A DNA stretch of 61,232 nucleotides from Thioalkalivibrio denitrificans (GTDB taxonomy: Bacteria > Pseudomonadota > Gammaproteobacteria > Ectothiorhodospirales > Ectothiorhodospiraceae), in assembly GCF_002000365.1 (NCBI RefSeq), contig NZ_MVBK01000038.1:1-61232 (forward strand). The letters run 5' to 3'. The notes under the pieces were generated by a model. It searched no databases. It saw only the letters and a program-made list of their open reading frames with translations, and was not told the DNA's origin. Position 1 is the stretch's first letter. Every line of letters begins with the position of its first letter. This document shows positions 1 through 9,127 of the stretch, one piece after another. Position numbers and translations under genes: made by a program.

Positions 1-58
1 AACAGCCAGGACAGAAAATCCCCTCTCCCTCAGGGAGAGGGCCAGGGTGAGGGTGGTT
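1..58. repeat. Dispersed hairpin repeat, first copy
   Basis: This 58-bp stretch is repeated exactly at 177-234. Its core is an inverted repeat CCCTCTCCCT-CA-GGGAGAGGG followed by a GGGTGAGGGTGGTT tail. Related copies lie at 1436-1480 and 4999-5041, and weaker relatives at about 6505-6540 and 6635-6665. It looks like an intergenic REP-type repeat and carries no gene. Confidence 0.85.
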
Positions 59-111
59 CTCTCCACTCTGGCGGGACAGGCGCAGCGAGTACACGTGGTT
101 GATCGTTCAGA

Positions 112-158
112 ACCGCGACGCAAAGACGCAAAGACGCAAAGGTGCGCAAAGTACTTCA
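112..158. repeat. CGCAAAGACGCAAAGG-type repeat
   Basis: The segment beginning ACCGCGACGCAAAGACGC is repeated with few changes at 1360-1405. Related GACGCGAAG and TTCGCGGCCTTCGCG stretches occur around 1565-1640 and 1740-1765. It is a low-complexity dispersed repeat next to the hairpin repeats. No coding sequence is supported in 1-346. Confidence 0.75.
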
Positions 159-176
159 AGGCTGAAGGTCTCCCCC

Positions 177-234
177 AACAGCCAGGACAGAAAATCCCCT
201 CTCCCTCAGGGAGAGGGCCAGGGTGAGGGTGGTT
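177..234. repeat. Dispersed hairpin repeat, second copy
   Basis: This is an exact copy of bases 1-58. The two copies lie 118 bp apart, with the CGCAAAGACGC repeat between them. Confidence 0.85.
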
Positions 235-346
235 TGAATCCCAAACCCTGCCACCGCATCCGATCAATACCACCCGCTCGCCAGGGTCGCTCTCATGGCC
301 ATTGATCGCCGCGCTACACTGTTCCGATCAACAGCAAGGAGCGACC

Positions 347-1261
347 ATGTCCAACCCCCAGGCCGACGACGACCACTCGCTGCGCAGCTGGGCGCTGCCG
401 CTGCTGGCGCTCATCGTCTCCCTGATCATCATCTACTTCGTGGTGGACAACTGGGCCGCGCTGCAGGCACGCCTGGCGGACATGGGCACCATCCAGCTCG
501 GCCTGCTGGCGAGTTTCGTCGCGGGCCTGTTCACCGCGGTGGGTGCGTTACCCGTCCTGTTCCTGTCGCGCATCCGGCGCAAGGTGGAGGACTCCCTGAT
601 GGGTTTCGGCGCCGGCGTGATGCTGGCCGCCACCGCGTTCTCCCTGGTGCTGCCAGGGGTCGACGCGGCCGAGGTCTACACCGGCGGCAACACGTTGGCC
701 GCGGCATTGCTGGTGGGTGTGGGCATCGGCGTCGGCGGCCTGTTCATCCTCGCCCTGCATCGCTTCGTGCCCCACGAACACTTCGTCTCCGGCCCCCAGA
801 GCGGTGCGAACCCCGAGAAGGTGCGCCGAATCTGGTTGTTCGTGTTCGCCATCGCCCTGCACAACTTCCCCGAGGGCCTCGCCGTGGGCGTGGGCTTCGG
901 TACCGGCGACCTGGCCGCCGGCGTGGCGCTCACCATTGGCATCGGCCTGCAGAACATGCCGGAAGGCCTGGTGGTGGCCGTGGCCATGCTGACCCTCGGA
1001 TATTCGCGCTGGACCGCCTTGGGCGTGGCCCTGCTCACCGGCCTGGTGCAGCCCGTGGGCGGCCTGTTCGGCGCCAGCGTGGTGACCCTGGCCGAACCCC
1101 TGCTGCCCATCGGCCTCGCCTTCGCCGCCGGGGCCATGCTGTTCGTGATCAGCCACGAGATCATCCCCGAGTCCCACCGCAAAGGTCACGAGGGCCATGC
1201 CACCCTGGGGGTGTTGGTGGGGTTTATCGTGATGATGGTGCTGGATGTGGCACTTGATTGA
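347..1261 (+). CDS. ZIP family divalent metal transporter
   Basis: The 304-residue protein is a ZIP-type (ZupT-like) inner-membrane permease, expected to import zinc or a similar divalent metal. About eight hydrophobic helices are visible. The helix IV signature HNFPEG lies near residues 172-177, a related QNMPEG near 202-207, and the helix V pair H270-E271 in SHEIIPESH; these form the family's metal path. A His-containing loop (residues about 135-150) separates helices 3 and 4. The ATG at 347 follows AAGGAG at 337-342, so I prefer it to an upstream in-frame start at 302. The gene stands alone between repeat-rich gaps, so the metal and regulator cannot be inferred from context. Confidence 0.88.
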   Translation: MSNPQADDDHSLRSWALPLLALIVSLIIIYFVVDNWAALQARLADMGTIQLGLLASFVAGLFTAVGALPVLFLSRIRRKVEDSLMGFGAGVMLAATAFSLVLPGVDAAEVYTGGNTLAAALLVGVGIGVGGLFILALHRFVPHEHFVSGPQSGANPEKVRRIWLFVFAIALHNFPEGLAVGVGFGTGDLAAGVALTIGIGLQNMPEGLVVAVAMLTLGYSRWTALGVALLTGLVQPVGGLFGASVVTLAEPLLPIGLAFAAGAMLFVISHEIIPESHRKGHEGHATLGVLVGFIVMMVLDVALD

Positions 1262-1903
1262 AGTGGGAAGTGGGAAGTGGGAATTGGGAAGTGCGAATGT
1301 GCCGTGGTTGGAGTGAGTGCGGCGGACCCCGGCGTTTGTGGCTGTCGGTGATGGTGTTGACCGCGACGCAAAGACGCGAAGGCGCAAAGGTGCGCAAAGC
1401 ACTTCGTAGCTGAAACCCCCTCCCGAACCCCCGTGTTTTCCCCTCTCCATCAGGGAGAGGGCCAGGGTGAGGGTGGTTTGGAGGTCCGACTGCCCCTTCC
1501 GTCCCGATTCCCCTGGGGCACCCCGGCCCCGGCGGCTTTCGGTGACTTCTGCTCGGGACTCTCGCCAAGACGCGAAGCTCGCGAAGGAAGGCCTTTCAAG
1601 ATACTTGAATGGGTTCTTCGCGGGCTTCGCGCCTTCGCGAGAGATCCGATCTTTTCCTCACCAGGGCACAGACCCATCCACAACGACCCGTCGCCCCGGA
1701 GCGGCACCCCCAACTCCCCACGGGTCCTCAATGAATATTCCCTTCGCGGCCTTCGCGGTCTGCTTTCCCCCACCCAAAACCATGAAAGTTTTTTATCCTC
1801 GGCCCCCCGAAGATTTGATCACCGGTCAGCCCCGTCAGGCCCCCCCTCGCCAGGAGCAAGGCAGGACGCGGGTTCCCGATTTCGTGCACCGTTTCCGCGC
1901 AGC
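1262..1903. other. Repeat-rich intergenic region, no gene
   Basis: An imperfect GTGGGAA tandem run follows the ZIP stop codon. Copies of the CGCAAAGACGC repeat (1360-1405) and of the hairpin repeat (1436-1480) come next. Open frames here are low-complexity and overlap on both strands, so none is called. The reading frame of nrdA stays open through this region, but no plausible start precedes 2069. Confidence 0.7.
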
Positions 1904-1912
1904 TTATCCACA
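1904..1912 (+). promoter_or_regulatory. DnaA box upstream of nrdA
   Basis: TTATCCACA is a perfect match to the DnaA box consensus. It lies 46 bp upstream of the -35 element of the nrd promoter. DnaA binding upstream of nrdAB is known in E. coli, so a cell-cycle link is plausible here. Its occupancy is inference. Confidence 0.65.
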
Positions 1913-1941
1913 GCCTGTCCCCATGGTGTGCACCTCCTTAC

Positions 1942-1988
1942 ACACAAGATATTGTGCTTGACGGTTTTCGGAACCCCGTCCTATAGTG
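1942..1988 (+). promoter_or_regulatory. nrdAB promoter with tandem NrdR boxes
   Basis: A sigma70-type promoter is visible: TTGACG at 1958-1963 and TATAGT at 1982-1987, spaced 18 bp. ACACAAGATATTGTG at 1942-1956 matches the NrdR-box consensus at 14 of 15 positions. A second box at 1974-1988 keeps the right half (TATAGTG) but has a poor left half. The two start 32 bp apart, the helical spacing usual for NrdR pairs, and the second covers the -10. Repression by NrdR when dNTPs are abundant is therefore likely. Confidence 0.75.
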
Positions 1989-2068
1989 TTTTGAGGCCTG
2001 AGGGGCACCACAAGACCCCGGCTTTTTCCCCATCCCCCAACACCTGCCAACCGCGAGGCCAGACACTT

Positions 2069-4960
2069 ATGCATACGGAAGTCAGCGTCGAAGAACAGTC
2101 CAGGCCGGCAGCCGCAGGCGCCGCCCCCGAATCCGCAGTACCGGCCGCCGAGCTGGCGGCCACGGCCCCGGGCCAGCACCATGTGATCCGACGCAACGGC
2201 AAGGTCACCGCCTTCGATGAGGCCAAGATCAAGGTGGCCATCACCAAGGCCTTCCTGGCCGTGGAGGGCGGCAACGCCGCCGCCAGCCGCCGCATCCACG
2301 ACATCGTGGACGAGCTGACCGCCCAGGTATGCGAGAACCTCTTCCGCCGCACCGGCGGCTCTTCCGTCACCGTGCATATCGAGGACATTCAGGACCAGGT
2401 GGAGCTGGCCCTGATGCGCGGCGGTCACCACAAGGTGGCGCGCGCCTACGTGCTTTACCGCGACCAGCAGGCCCAGAAGCGCGCCGCCGAGGCCGCGGCG
2501 AAGAAGCCCGGGAAGCAGGCCGAGGCCCCCGTGATCCACGTCACCCGCGCCGACGGCACCCGCGCGCCCCTGGACGAGGCGCGTCTGGCCGCCGTGGTGG
2601 CCGAGGCCTGCGCCGGGCTCGACCACGTGGACGGTCAGCTGATCCTCAACGAGGCCCGCCGCAACCTGTTCGACGGCGTCGCCGAGAAGGACGTGGGCAC
2701 CGCGCTGGTGATGAGTGCCCGGGTGCTCATCGAGAAGGAGCCCAACTACTCCCAGGTCACCGCCCGCCTGCTCATGGACACCGTGCGCCGCGAGGCGCTG
2801 AGCTTTCTCGCCGGCATTCCCCAGGAGGCCACCCAGGCGGAAATGGCTGAGCGCTATGCCGAGTACTTCAAGGCCTACGTCAAGCGCGGCGCCGAGCTGG
2901 AACTGCTGGATGGCGAACTGACCCGCTACGACCTGGACAGGCTGGGCGCGGCGCTCAAGCCCGAGCGCGACCTGCAGTTCACCTATCTCGGTCTGCAGAC
3001 CCTCTACGACCGCTACTTCATCCACTCCGGCGGCACGCGCTTCGAGCTGCCCCAGGCCTTCTTCATGCGCGTGGCCATGGGGCTCGCCATCCACGAGATC
3101 GACCGGGAAGGGCGGGCCATCGAGTTCTACAACCTGCTCAGCTCCTTCGACTTCATGAGCTCCACGCCGACGCTGTTCAACTCCGGCACCCTGCGCCCGC
3201 AGCTCTCCAGCTGCTACCTCACCTCGGTGCCCGACGACCTGGACGGCATCTTCAGCGCCATCAAGGACAACGCGCTGCTCTCCAAGTTTGCCGGCGGTCT
3301 GGGCAACGACTGGACCCGCGTGCGAGGCATGGGCGCCCACATCAAGGGTACCAACGGCAAATCCCAGGGCGTGGTGCCGTTCCTGAAGGTGGCCAACGAC
3401 ACCGCGGTAGCGGTCAATCAGGGAGGAAAGAGAAAGGGCGCCGTGTGCGCCTATCTCGAGACCTGGCACATCGACGTGGAGGAGTTCATCGAGCTGCGCA
3501 AGAACACCGGCGACGACCGCCGCCGCACCCACGACATGAACAGCGCCAACTGGATCCCCGATCTGTTCATGAAGCGCGTGGCGGAAGAGGGCGAGTGGAC
3601 GCTGTTCACCCCCAACGAGGTGCCGGACCTGCACGATCTCGTCGGCGAGGCCTTCGAGCAGCGCTATGTCGAGTACGAGGAGAAGGCTGCCCGGGGCGAG
3701 ATCAAGGTCTTCAAGAAGCTCAAGGCCGTGGACCTGTGGCGCAAGATGCTCGCCATGCTGTTCGAGACCGGCCATCCCTGGATGACCTTCAAGGACCCCT
3801 GCAACCTGCGCAGCCCGCAGCAGCACATCGGCGTGGTGCACAGCTCCAACCTCTGCACCGAGATCACGCTCAACACCTCGGACGACGAGATCGCCGTGTG
3901 CAACCTGGGCTCCGTGAACCTGGCCGCGCACGTGGACGAGAACGGCTTTAACCTGGACAAGCTCGAGCACACCGTCAGCACCGCCCTGCGCATGCTGGAC
4001 AACGTCATCGACTACAACTACTACTCCGTGCCCCAGGCGCGGCGCTCCAACCTGCGCCACCGCCCGGTGGGGCTCGGCATCATGGGCTTCCAGGATGCGC
4101 TGTATCAGCAGCGCATCCCCTACGCCTCGGAAGACGCCGTGGAGTTCGCCGACCGCTCCATGGAGGCGGTGTCCTACTACGCCATCAAGGCCTCCACGGA
4201 TCTCGCCGAGGAGCGCGGCCGCTACCAGAGCTTCGAGGGCAGCCTGTGGAGCCAGGGCATCCTGCCCATCGACTCCATCGACCGGCTGGCGAAGGCCCGC
4301 GGTCAGTACCTGCAGCAGGACACCTCCGTTACATTCGACTGGGACAGCCTGCGCGACCGGGTGCGCACCGTGGGCATGCGCAACTCCAACACCATGGCCA
4401 TCGCGCCGACCGCGACGATTTCCAACATCTGCGGCGTGAGCCAGTCCATCGAGCCCACCTACCAGAACCTGTTCGTGAAATCGAACCTCTCCGGCGAGTT
4501 CACCGTGATCAACCCGCACCTGGTGAACGACCTCAAGGCCCGCAAGCTGTGGGACGAGGTCATGGTCAACGACCTCAAGTACTACGACGGCTCCGTGCAG
4601 CCCATCGACCGGGTGCCCGATGATCTCAAGCAGCTCTATGCCACGGCGTTTGAGCTCGACGCCCGCTGGCTGGTGGAGGCCGCCTCGCGTCGCCAGAAGT
4701 GGATCGACCAGGCCCAGAGCCTGAACCTCTACATGGCCGAGCCCTCCGGCAAGAAGCTGGACACCCTCTACAAGCTCGCCTGGATACGCGGCCTGAAGAC
4801 CACCTACTACCTGCGCTCCATGGGCGCCACCCACGTGGAGAAGAGCACCGTGGCCGACGCCAGCCGCGCGAACAAGCTCAATGCAGTGAAGGAAGGGGAG
4901 GCCGCGGAGGCTCCAAAGGTTTGCTCGATTCTGGATCCCGAATGCGAGGCGTGCCAATGA
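2069..4960 (+). CDS. nrdA: Class Ia ribonucleotide reductase alpha subunit
   Basis: NrdA (963 aa) reduces ribonucleotides to deoxyribonucleotides with the NrdB radical subunit. An N-terminal ATP-cone spans about residues 36-125 and a second cone-like region about 155-240; two cones make it longer than E. coli NrdA (about 760 aa). Active-site residues are visible: C382 in SSCYL, C596 and E598 in NLCTEI, and C611 in VCNLGSVNL. The radical-transfer tyrosines are Y913-Y914, and the C-terminal redox pair is in CEACQ. The ATG at 2069 lies about 80 bp after the predicted -10, which excludes the longer open frame starting at 1433. nrdB follows after 173 bp. Confidence 0.95.
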   Translation: MHTEVSVEEQSRPAAAGAAPESAVPAAELAATAPGQHHVIRRNGKVTAFDEAKIKVAITKAFLAVEGGNAAASRRIHDIVDELTAQVCENLFRRTGGSSVTVHIEDIQDQVELALMRGGHHKVARAYVLYRDQQAQKRAAEAAAKKPGKQAEAPVIHVTRADGTRAPLDEARLAAVVAEACAGLDHVDGQLILNEARRNLFDGVAEKDVGTALVMSARVLIEKEPNYSQVTARLLMDTVRREALSFLAGIPQEATQAEMAERYAEYFKAYVKRGAELELLDGELTRYDLDRLGAALKPERDLQFTYLGLQTLYDRYFIHSGGTRFELPQAFFMRVAMGLAIHEIDREGRAIEFYNLLSSFDFMSSTPTLFNSGTLRPQLSSCYLTSVPDDLDGIFSAIKDNALLSKFAGGLGNDWTRVRGMGAHIKGTNGKSQGVVPFLKVANDTAVAVNQGGKRKGAVCAYLETWHIDVEEFIELRKNTGDDRRRTHDMNSANWIPDLFMKRVAEEGEWTLFTPNEVPDLHDLVGEAFEQRYVEYEEKAARGEIKVFKKLKAVDLWRKMLAMLFETGHPWMTFKDPCNLRSPQQHIGVVHSSNLCTEITLNTSDDEIAVCNLGSVNLAAHVDENGFNLDKLEHTVSTALRMLDNVIDYNYYSVPQARRSNLRHRPVGLGIMGFQDALYQQRIPYASEDAVEFADRSMEAVSYYAIKASTDLAEERGRYQSFEGSLWSQGILPIDSIDRLAKARGQYLQQDTSVTFDWDSLRDRVRTVGMRNSNTMAIAPTATISNICGVSQSIEPTYQNLFVKSNLSGEFTVINPHLVNDLKARKLWDEVMVNDLKYYDGSVQPIDRVPDDLKQLYATAFELDARWLVEAASRRQKWIDQAQSLNLYMAEPSGKKLDTLYKLAWIRGLKTTYYLRSMGATHVEKSTVADASRANKLNAVKEGEAAEAPKVCSILDPECEACQ

Positions 4961-5041
4961 GGCAGTGGCAAGTGGCAAGTGGCAAGTCTCAAGGTTTAAA
5001 CCCCCTCTCCCTCAGGGAGAGGGTCGGGGTGAGGGTGGTTC
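4961..5041. repeat. GGCAAGT tandem run and hairpin repeat between nrdA and nrdB
   Basis: Directly after the nrdA stop there are several tandem AGTGGCA units, resembling the GTGGGAA run after the ZIP gene. A copy of the hairpin repeat (CCCTCTCCCT-CA-GGGAGAGGG) follows at 4999-5041. The repeat splits what is presumably one nrdAB transcript and could attenuate it or protect its 3' end. Confidence 0.7.
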
Positions 5042-5133
5042 GCCCCACCCCCGGCCGCCTGAGACTGGCCACCTGGCCGCGCCTGCGTCTGAATCCACCA
5101 AAGCCATAACCGAACAAGAGAAGGGGATAACAC

Positions 5134-6360
5134 ATGCTTCAATGGGACGACCCGATCGCCGCCGTCACCGGAAAGAAGGCCCAGGAACCCGCCGTCCGCC
5201 CGGGCATGGGCTTCCAGGACAACGAATCCCTCATGACCACCGCCGGCGCCGCGCCGAGCGTGAACCCCGATCCCGACGCGGCCCTGGATGTGGAACCCGA
5301 AGGCACCGGCAACACCGGCCTCGAAGACATCGAGCTGGGTGCCGAGCGCATCCGCGTGGACGACAAGAAGATCATCAACTGCCGGGCCGACCTGAACCAG
5401 CTGGTGCCCTTCAAGTACCAGTGGGCCTGGCAGAAATACCTGGACGGCTGCGCCAACCACTGGATGCCCCAGGAAATCAACATGAATGCCGACATCGCCC
5501 TGTGGAAGGACCCCAACGGTCTGACCGAGGACGAGCGCACCATCGTCAAACGCAACTTGGGCTTCTTCTCCACCGCCGATTCCCTGGTGGCCAACAACCT
5601 GGTGCTGGCCGTCTACCGCCACATCACCAACCCCGAATGCCGCCAGTACCTGCTGCGCCAGGCCTTCGAGGAGGCCCTGCACACCCACGCCTACCAGTAC
5701 TGCGTGGAATCCCTCGGTCTGGACGAAGGCGAGATCTTCAACATGTACCGCGAGGTGCCCGCCGTGGCCCGCAAAGCCGAGTGGGCGCTGCCGTTCACGC
5801 GCTACCTCGCCGATCCCGACTTTCACACCGGCACCCCCGAGAACGACCAGAAGCTGCTGCGCGAGCTGATCGCCTTCTACGTCATCTTCGAGGGCATCTT
5901 CTTCTACGTGGGCTTCGTGCAGATCCTCTCCATGGGCCGGCGCAACAAGATGACCGGCGTCGCCGAGCAGTTCCAGTACATCCTGCGCGACGAGTCCATG
6001 CACATGAACTTCGGCATCGACGTCATCAACCAGATCAAGCTGGAGAACCCGCACCTCTGGACGCCGGCGTTCAAGCAGGAGATGTCCGACATGATCCACG
6101 ACGCCGTGGAACTCGAAGCCCAGTACGCCCGCGACACCATGCCCCGCGGCGTGCTCGGCCTCAACGCCCCCATGTTCGAGGAATACCTGCACTTCATCGC
6201 CAACCGCCGCTGCGCCCAGATCGGCCTGAGCGAACTCTATCCCGGTGCGGACAACCCCTTCCCCTGGATGAGCGAGGTGCTGGACCTCAAAAAGGAGAAG
6301 AACTTCTTTGAAACGCGCGTCACCGAATACCAGACAGGAGGTGCACTGAGCTGGGACTGA
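5134..6360 (+). CDS. nrdB: Class Ia ribonucleotide reductase beta subunit
   Basis: This 408-residue protein is the diiron/tyrosyl-radical subunit that partners NrdA. The diagnostic block EALHTHAY gives iron ligands E180 and H183 and the radical tyrosine Y187, aligned with E115, H118 and Y122 of E. coli NrdB. Further helix-bundle ligands are visible in [10 protein letters not shown] and RDESMH. About 80 N-terminal residues precede the conserved ferritin-like fold. The ATG at 5134 follows a purine-rich AGAGAAGGGG. It is the second gene of the nrdAB unit and probably shares the upstream NrdR-controlled promoter. No ferredoxin-type nrd accessory gene follows. Confidence 0.95.
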   Translation: MLQWDDPIAAVTGKKAQEPAVRPGMGFQDNESLMTTAGAAPSVNPDPDAALDVEPEGTGNTGLEDIELGAERIRVDDKKIINCRADLNQLVPFKYQWAWQKYLDGCANHWMPQEINMNADIALWKDPNGLTEDERTIVKRNLGFFSTADSLVANNLVLAVYRHITNPECRQYLLRQAFEEALHTHAYQYCVESLGLDEGEIFNMYREVPAVARKAEWALPFTRYLADPDFHTGTPENDQKLLRELIAFYVIFEGIFFYVGFVQILSMGRRNKMTGVAEQFQYILRDESMHMNFGIDVINQIKLENPHLWTPAFKQEMSDMIHDAVELEAQYARDTMPRGVLGLNAPMFEEYLHFIANRRCAQIGLSELYPGADNPFPWMSEVLDLKKEKNFFETRVTEYQTGGALSWD

Positions 6361-7059
6361 TCACCCACGTCGTCCCGTCCCCGCGATCCGGCCGCCAGTC
6401 GCGACGGAACGGGGACGGGACGGGAGGCGGACCCTATCTTCCTACCCGGCGAGCGAGGCAGGGTTGAGGAGGGGGCCGGGGCCGGGCAGGGGCCATCCAT
6501 CAATCCCCCTCCCCCGCGTGCGGGGGAGGGCCGGGGTGGGGGCCCGCCGGCACAGTGAGCCTCCACCATGCTCCCTAAGAAGGCAGGGAGCCGCGGAGGA
6601 GCAAAGAGGAGCAACGCCACCTCCCCGCTCCCTCCCTCGCATCACGGGGGAGGGCTGGAGAGGGGGCCGCAGGAGCACGGTATGGGACGAACGGAAGCAA
6701 CAGTTGATGCAGCATGTCCGGTTGAACGGCCGCCCGCCCGCAAGGGGGCCGGCGGCCTGCGGTCGCTTGGGGGAAGACTGAGCGAGAATTCGAGAAACAG
6801 AATGGCCAAGGATATGGTGATAGTTGAGTCGATAAAGTTGAAGGGGCGTCCCGCCGGGACGCCCCTTCGTGTTTCTCGCACCCCTTCCCCCTCCAAGTTC
6901 ATGCTGTTGTAGGTCGGGCTTCAGCCCGACAGCGGCACTCGTTGTCACCTCGTGATGCAGGACCATCACCAACATTCAGGCAAAGGAGCCGCCTTTAGCC
7001 CCCGGCCGGTCCCGCCAGACCATCCGGCCCGTTTGCCTATCTCACGGAGGGCGAACGAC
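6361..7059. other. Intergenic region with several inverted repeats
   Basis: No gene is supported in these 700 bp. The region contains GC-rich inverted repeats near 6500-6545 and 6625-6670, related to the CCCTCCCCC/GGGGGAGGG family. It also holds a perfect hairpin at 6841-6867 and a GTCGGGCT/AGCCCGAC hairpin at 6913-6930. The short open frames overlapping these hairpins are low-complexity. Confidence 0.6.
6841..6867. terminator. Perfect 12-bp inverted repeat, possible terminator
   Basis: AAGGGGCGTCCC and its exact complement are separated by a 3-base loop. No T-run follows, so a classical intrinsic terminator is uncertain. It could equally be a REP element. Confidence 0.45.
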
Positions 7060-7527
7060 ATGAAAGGAAGTTACTTCATAACGGCCGATTTCCTCCTCGC
7101 CGCCATCCTCACGGCCTTCGCCCTCTACGCCCTGGCCATGCTCATCGCCCGCTGGGCGCCGGCGTCGCAATCCATGAACCTGCTGCAGCGCTTCGCCATC
7201 TGCATCATCACCATCGCCGCCGGATTCGCATCGTTCATCGCATTCCTCACGAGCATTGCCGTCGGCCTGTGGCAATGGCAGATCGGCCTGCCGGGCACCG
7301 TCGCCGTAACCGCTTGCCTGGTGTTCGGGCTTTCGGTCGTGCACTGGGCAGCGATGCGGCGGTCGGAGGCGGTGTGGTTCTGTGACCTGGAGGAGCAGGT
7401 AAGGTTGAATGGGTTGAGGGCGCGGTGGCGGAGGGAGGAGAGGGAGTCGGTGCGGGCACCCGTTGCGTCCGATCTCGTCTCAAGTCTTAAAGAGAGGGGC
7501 AGGAAGGGGGCGCGGGTTTATTTCTGA
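7060..7527 (+). CDS. Small hypothetical membrane protein
   Basis: The 155-residue product has three clear hydrophobic segments (about residues 8-30, 43-68 and 75-98). A basic, Arg-rich cytoplasmic tail follows. The ATG at 7060 is preceded by ACGGAGG at 7044-7050, which decides the start over an upstream in-frame one at 6952. I do not recognise a family. It stands alone just upstream of the cassette-like region and shares codon use with the high-GC chromosome rather than with the next two genes. The Arg-rich tail after about residue 110 has no similarity I can name. Confidence 0.55.
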   Translation: MKGSYFITADFLLAAILTAFALYALAMLIARWAPASQSMNLLQRFAICIITIAAGFASFIAFLTSIAVGLWQWQIGLPGTVAVTACLVFGLSVVHWAAMRRSEAVWFCDLEEQVRLNGLRARWRREERESVRAPVASDLVSSLKERGRKGARVYF

Positions 7528-7660
7528 AGGAAGGCGCAGTGTTTGTGCGCTCGGTTCCTTTGAGAGTCAATGGGTTGTCATGGCGGGTGAAGGTTATACG
7601 ACGAAAGCGCCATGTTACAACATAACATTCTTGCAGCAGAAATCTGGTTAGAGAAAAATC

Positions 7661-8098
7661 ATGATCAAAGCAGATTTCACTAGAATCTCAGCGAAAGACC
7701 ATCCAGCAGCCCAGACGATGTCACCTGGATGGTTTGCAATATCCCATCGCTGGATTGCGGAAAAGGACATACGAAGACGGTCCTATGGCACATGGTTCAA
7801 GATATCTCGCGGTAGAAAATACTGTTATAGAACTCTAACGATGGTAGCTTTTCTTGAAGGCTCACCGAATTCCGGAGTCGGAGAAATCTGTATTGATTGG
7901 GGAGCGTGGTTATATCTTGATGACTATAAAGAAAAGACATCACCCAATCTGACTCTTGAGATAGAACCAGCAGGCCTGTTATCAATGCCCCATATAGCTC
8001 TTTCGCACCCTGATCCTGGATACCGCATCGCATCAAAAATCGCATTGATTTCCTTGGGCCTCGGAATTCTATCGGCTGTCCTTGCTATCGGTCTCTAG
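7661..8098 (+). CDS. Hypothetical tail-anchored protein in a cassette-like unit
   Basis: This 145-residue protein is of unknown function. Its C-terminal 20 residues are strongly hydrophobic, suggesting a single tail anchor with the rest in the cytoplasm. Base composition is visibly lower in GC than the flanking chromosome. The ATG lies 14 bp after GTTAGAG at 7647-7653, which resembles an integron cassette boundary. An attC-like site follows the stop codon at 8108-8201. Arrangement and composition fit an acquired gene cassette. No recognisable catalytic motif is present; a role in defence or stress would be a guess. Confidence 0.55.
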   Translation: MIKADFTRISAKDHPAAQTMSPGWFAISHRWIAEKDIRRRSYGTWFKISRGRKYCYRTLTMVAFLEGSPNSGVGEICIDWGAWLYLDDYKEKTSPNLTLEIEPAGLLSMPHIALSHPDPGYRIASKIALISLGLGILSAVLAIGL

Positions 8099-8107
8099 CC
8101 ATGCCTT

Positions 8108-8201
8108 TTCTAACAAAAGCTTCCACCGGACGCGGGATAACTTTTGGGCTGGCCAAGCCAGGCAATTTTAGTGTCCGCGTCGGTTAAGCGAAACATTATG
8201 C
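8108..8201 (+). other. attC-like recombination site (degenerate)
   Basis: The site starts with TTCTAAC and ends with ATTATGC, close to the R'' (RYYYAAC) and R' (GTTRRRY) boxes; the first G of R' is changed to A. Inner arms ACCGGACGCGG and CCGCGTCGGT pair with one unpaired base, as in attC sites, and CTGGC-CAA-GCCAG forms a terminal hairpin. The R'' box matches the complement of GTTAGAG at 7647 at 6 of 7 positions. No integrase gene lies in the window. Confidence 0.5.
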
Positions 8202-8224
8202 CACACACTTTCTGATGCCCACCT

Positions 8225-9127
8225 ATGGCTGAGTATCTTTCCTATCGCCACGCGGTCAACGCGATCCGATTGTTATATCAGCGTTCAGGGTTCCATATCC
8301 CGTCACGTACTGTTGGAGAACAAGTATCCGCCGAGTTTTCGCGCGAAATTACAACTACAAGAATGGCATCACTTTATGCGCTCGTGGATGAGCAAGTCGC
8401 TCTCCTAAGATTGATATCGTGGTATTTCGCATCAGCAATTCCGAATAGTCCGAAAGTTGCGCTTTCCTATTATCGACTTGCCGTACGGCAGATGAGAACG
8501 CTCGCCTCAATTCGGCTGCAATGCACTTTTGGTCTTGATACAAATGCAAGACTTCAACTCCGACTCCTATATGAGAATGCAGTCCTCTGGGTTCGTTTAA
8601 GGGTGGATGCGGAGGCTTTCAAGGACTTCTCAGAGTCATCATCTAGAGACAAGGCGAATGAGTTCTGGCATAAGTATCTTTCTAGATCAAAGTCCGAACG
8701 ATTTCTATCTAGCGAGTTTCTGGCATCAGGTCATTCCTGGCTTGGTGGTTACGAAGAGGCGATAAGGGAACTGAGAAATGGTGTCGGGCTGGCCGCACAC
8801 CCGTCGATGCTTGCGTCATTATTCGATGCATCGGATGACTGGAAAGAAATGGGAGACGATCTCATATTGGCAAATCCTTGCGACGCGTCACATTTCACCC
8901 TATCAATGTCAATACTTTCAGCATCGCTACCGTTTTCAATTAAGCCGGAACCTTACTATCCTATTGAAGCAACCAGTCTTTTTGGAGGAACTCGCGCACT
9001 GAAGCCCTATGCGCATCCGACGGAGTCGTGGGATGAGTACAACCTTCAACTTCGAGATATGGTTCCAAAGCTTTTCTTGCTGTCTACGCGGTTTTCGAAC
9101 GAACTCAGTGTCAAGGAGAAAAGGTGA
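8225..9127 (+). CDS. Hypothetical protein, cassette-type gene ending in a REP
   Basis: The 300-residue, mostly helical protein has no signal peptide and no membrane segment. I do not recognise its family; DUF5677-like proteins are a possibility I cannot confirm. It follows the attC-like site by 24 bp, so it is probably a second cassette gene. Its final codons and TGA stop (AAAAGGTGA) lie inside a palindromic repeat starting at 9119, and no attC site follows. The natural 3' end may therefore have been replaced by the repeat. GC content is low compared with the chromosomal genes. Confidence 0.5.
   Translation: MAEYLSYRHAVNAIRLLYQRSGFHIPSRTVGEQVSAEFSREITTTRMASLYALVDEQVALLRLISWYFASAIPNSPKVALSYYRLAVRQMRTLASIRLQCTFGLDTNARLQLRLLYENAVLWVRLRVDAEAFKDFSESSSRDKANEFWHKYLSRSKSERFLSSEFLASGHSWLGGYEEAIRELRNGVGLAAHPSMLASLFDASDDWKEMGDDLILANPCDASHFTLSMSILSASLPFSIKPEPYYPIEATSLFGGTRALKPYAHPTESWDEYNLQLRDMVPKLFLLSTRFSNELSVKEKR

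Noticed and set aside
295-1257. Alternative plus-strand frame over the ZIP gene
   Set aside because: It is Arg/Pro/Gly-rich without hydrophobic helices. The other frame has the ZIP motifs and a good ribosome-binding site.
1904-4978. Very long open frame (over 1000 codons) on the minus strand opposite nrdA
   Set aside because: It is an antisense shadow of the high-GC nrdA gene, whose product and motifs are certain. Its translation has no family features.
6442-6975. Frames across the GC-rich inverted repeats after nrdB
   Set aside because: They are low-complexity Pro/Arg/Gly-rich translations of hairpin repeats on both strands.
7570-7622. Hairpin GTTGTCATGGCG/CGCCATGTTACAAC as a possible further attC
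   Set aside because: The stem is real but lacks paired R''/R' boxes in the correct positions, so I do not call a recombination site.
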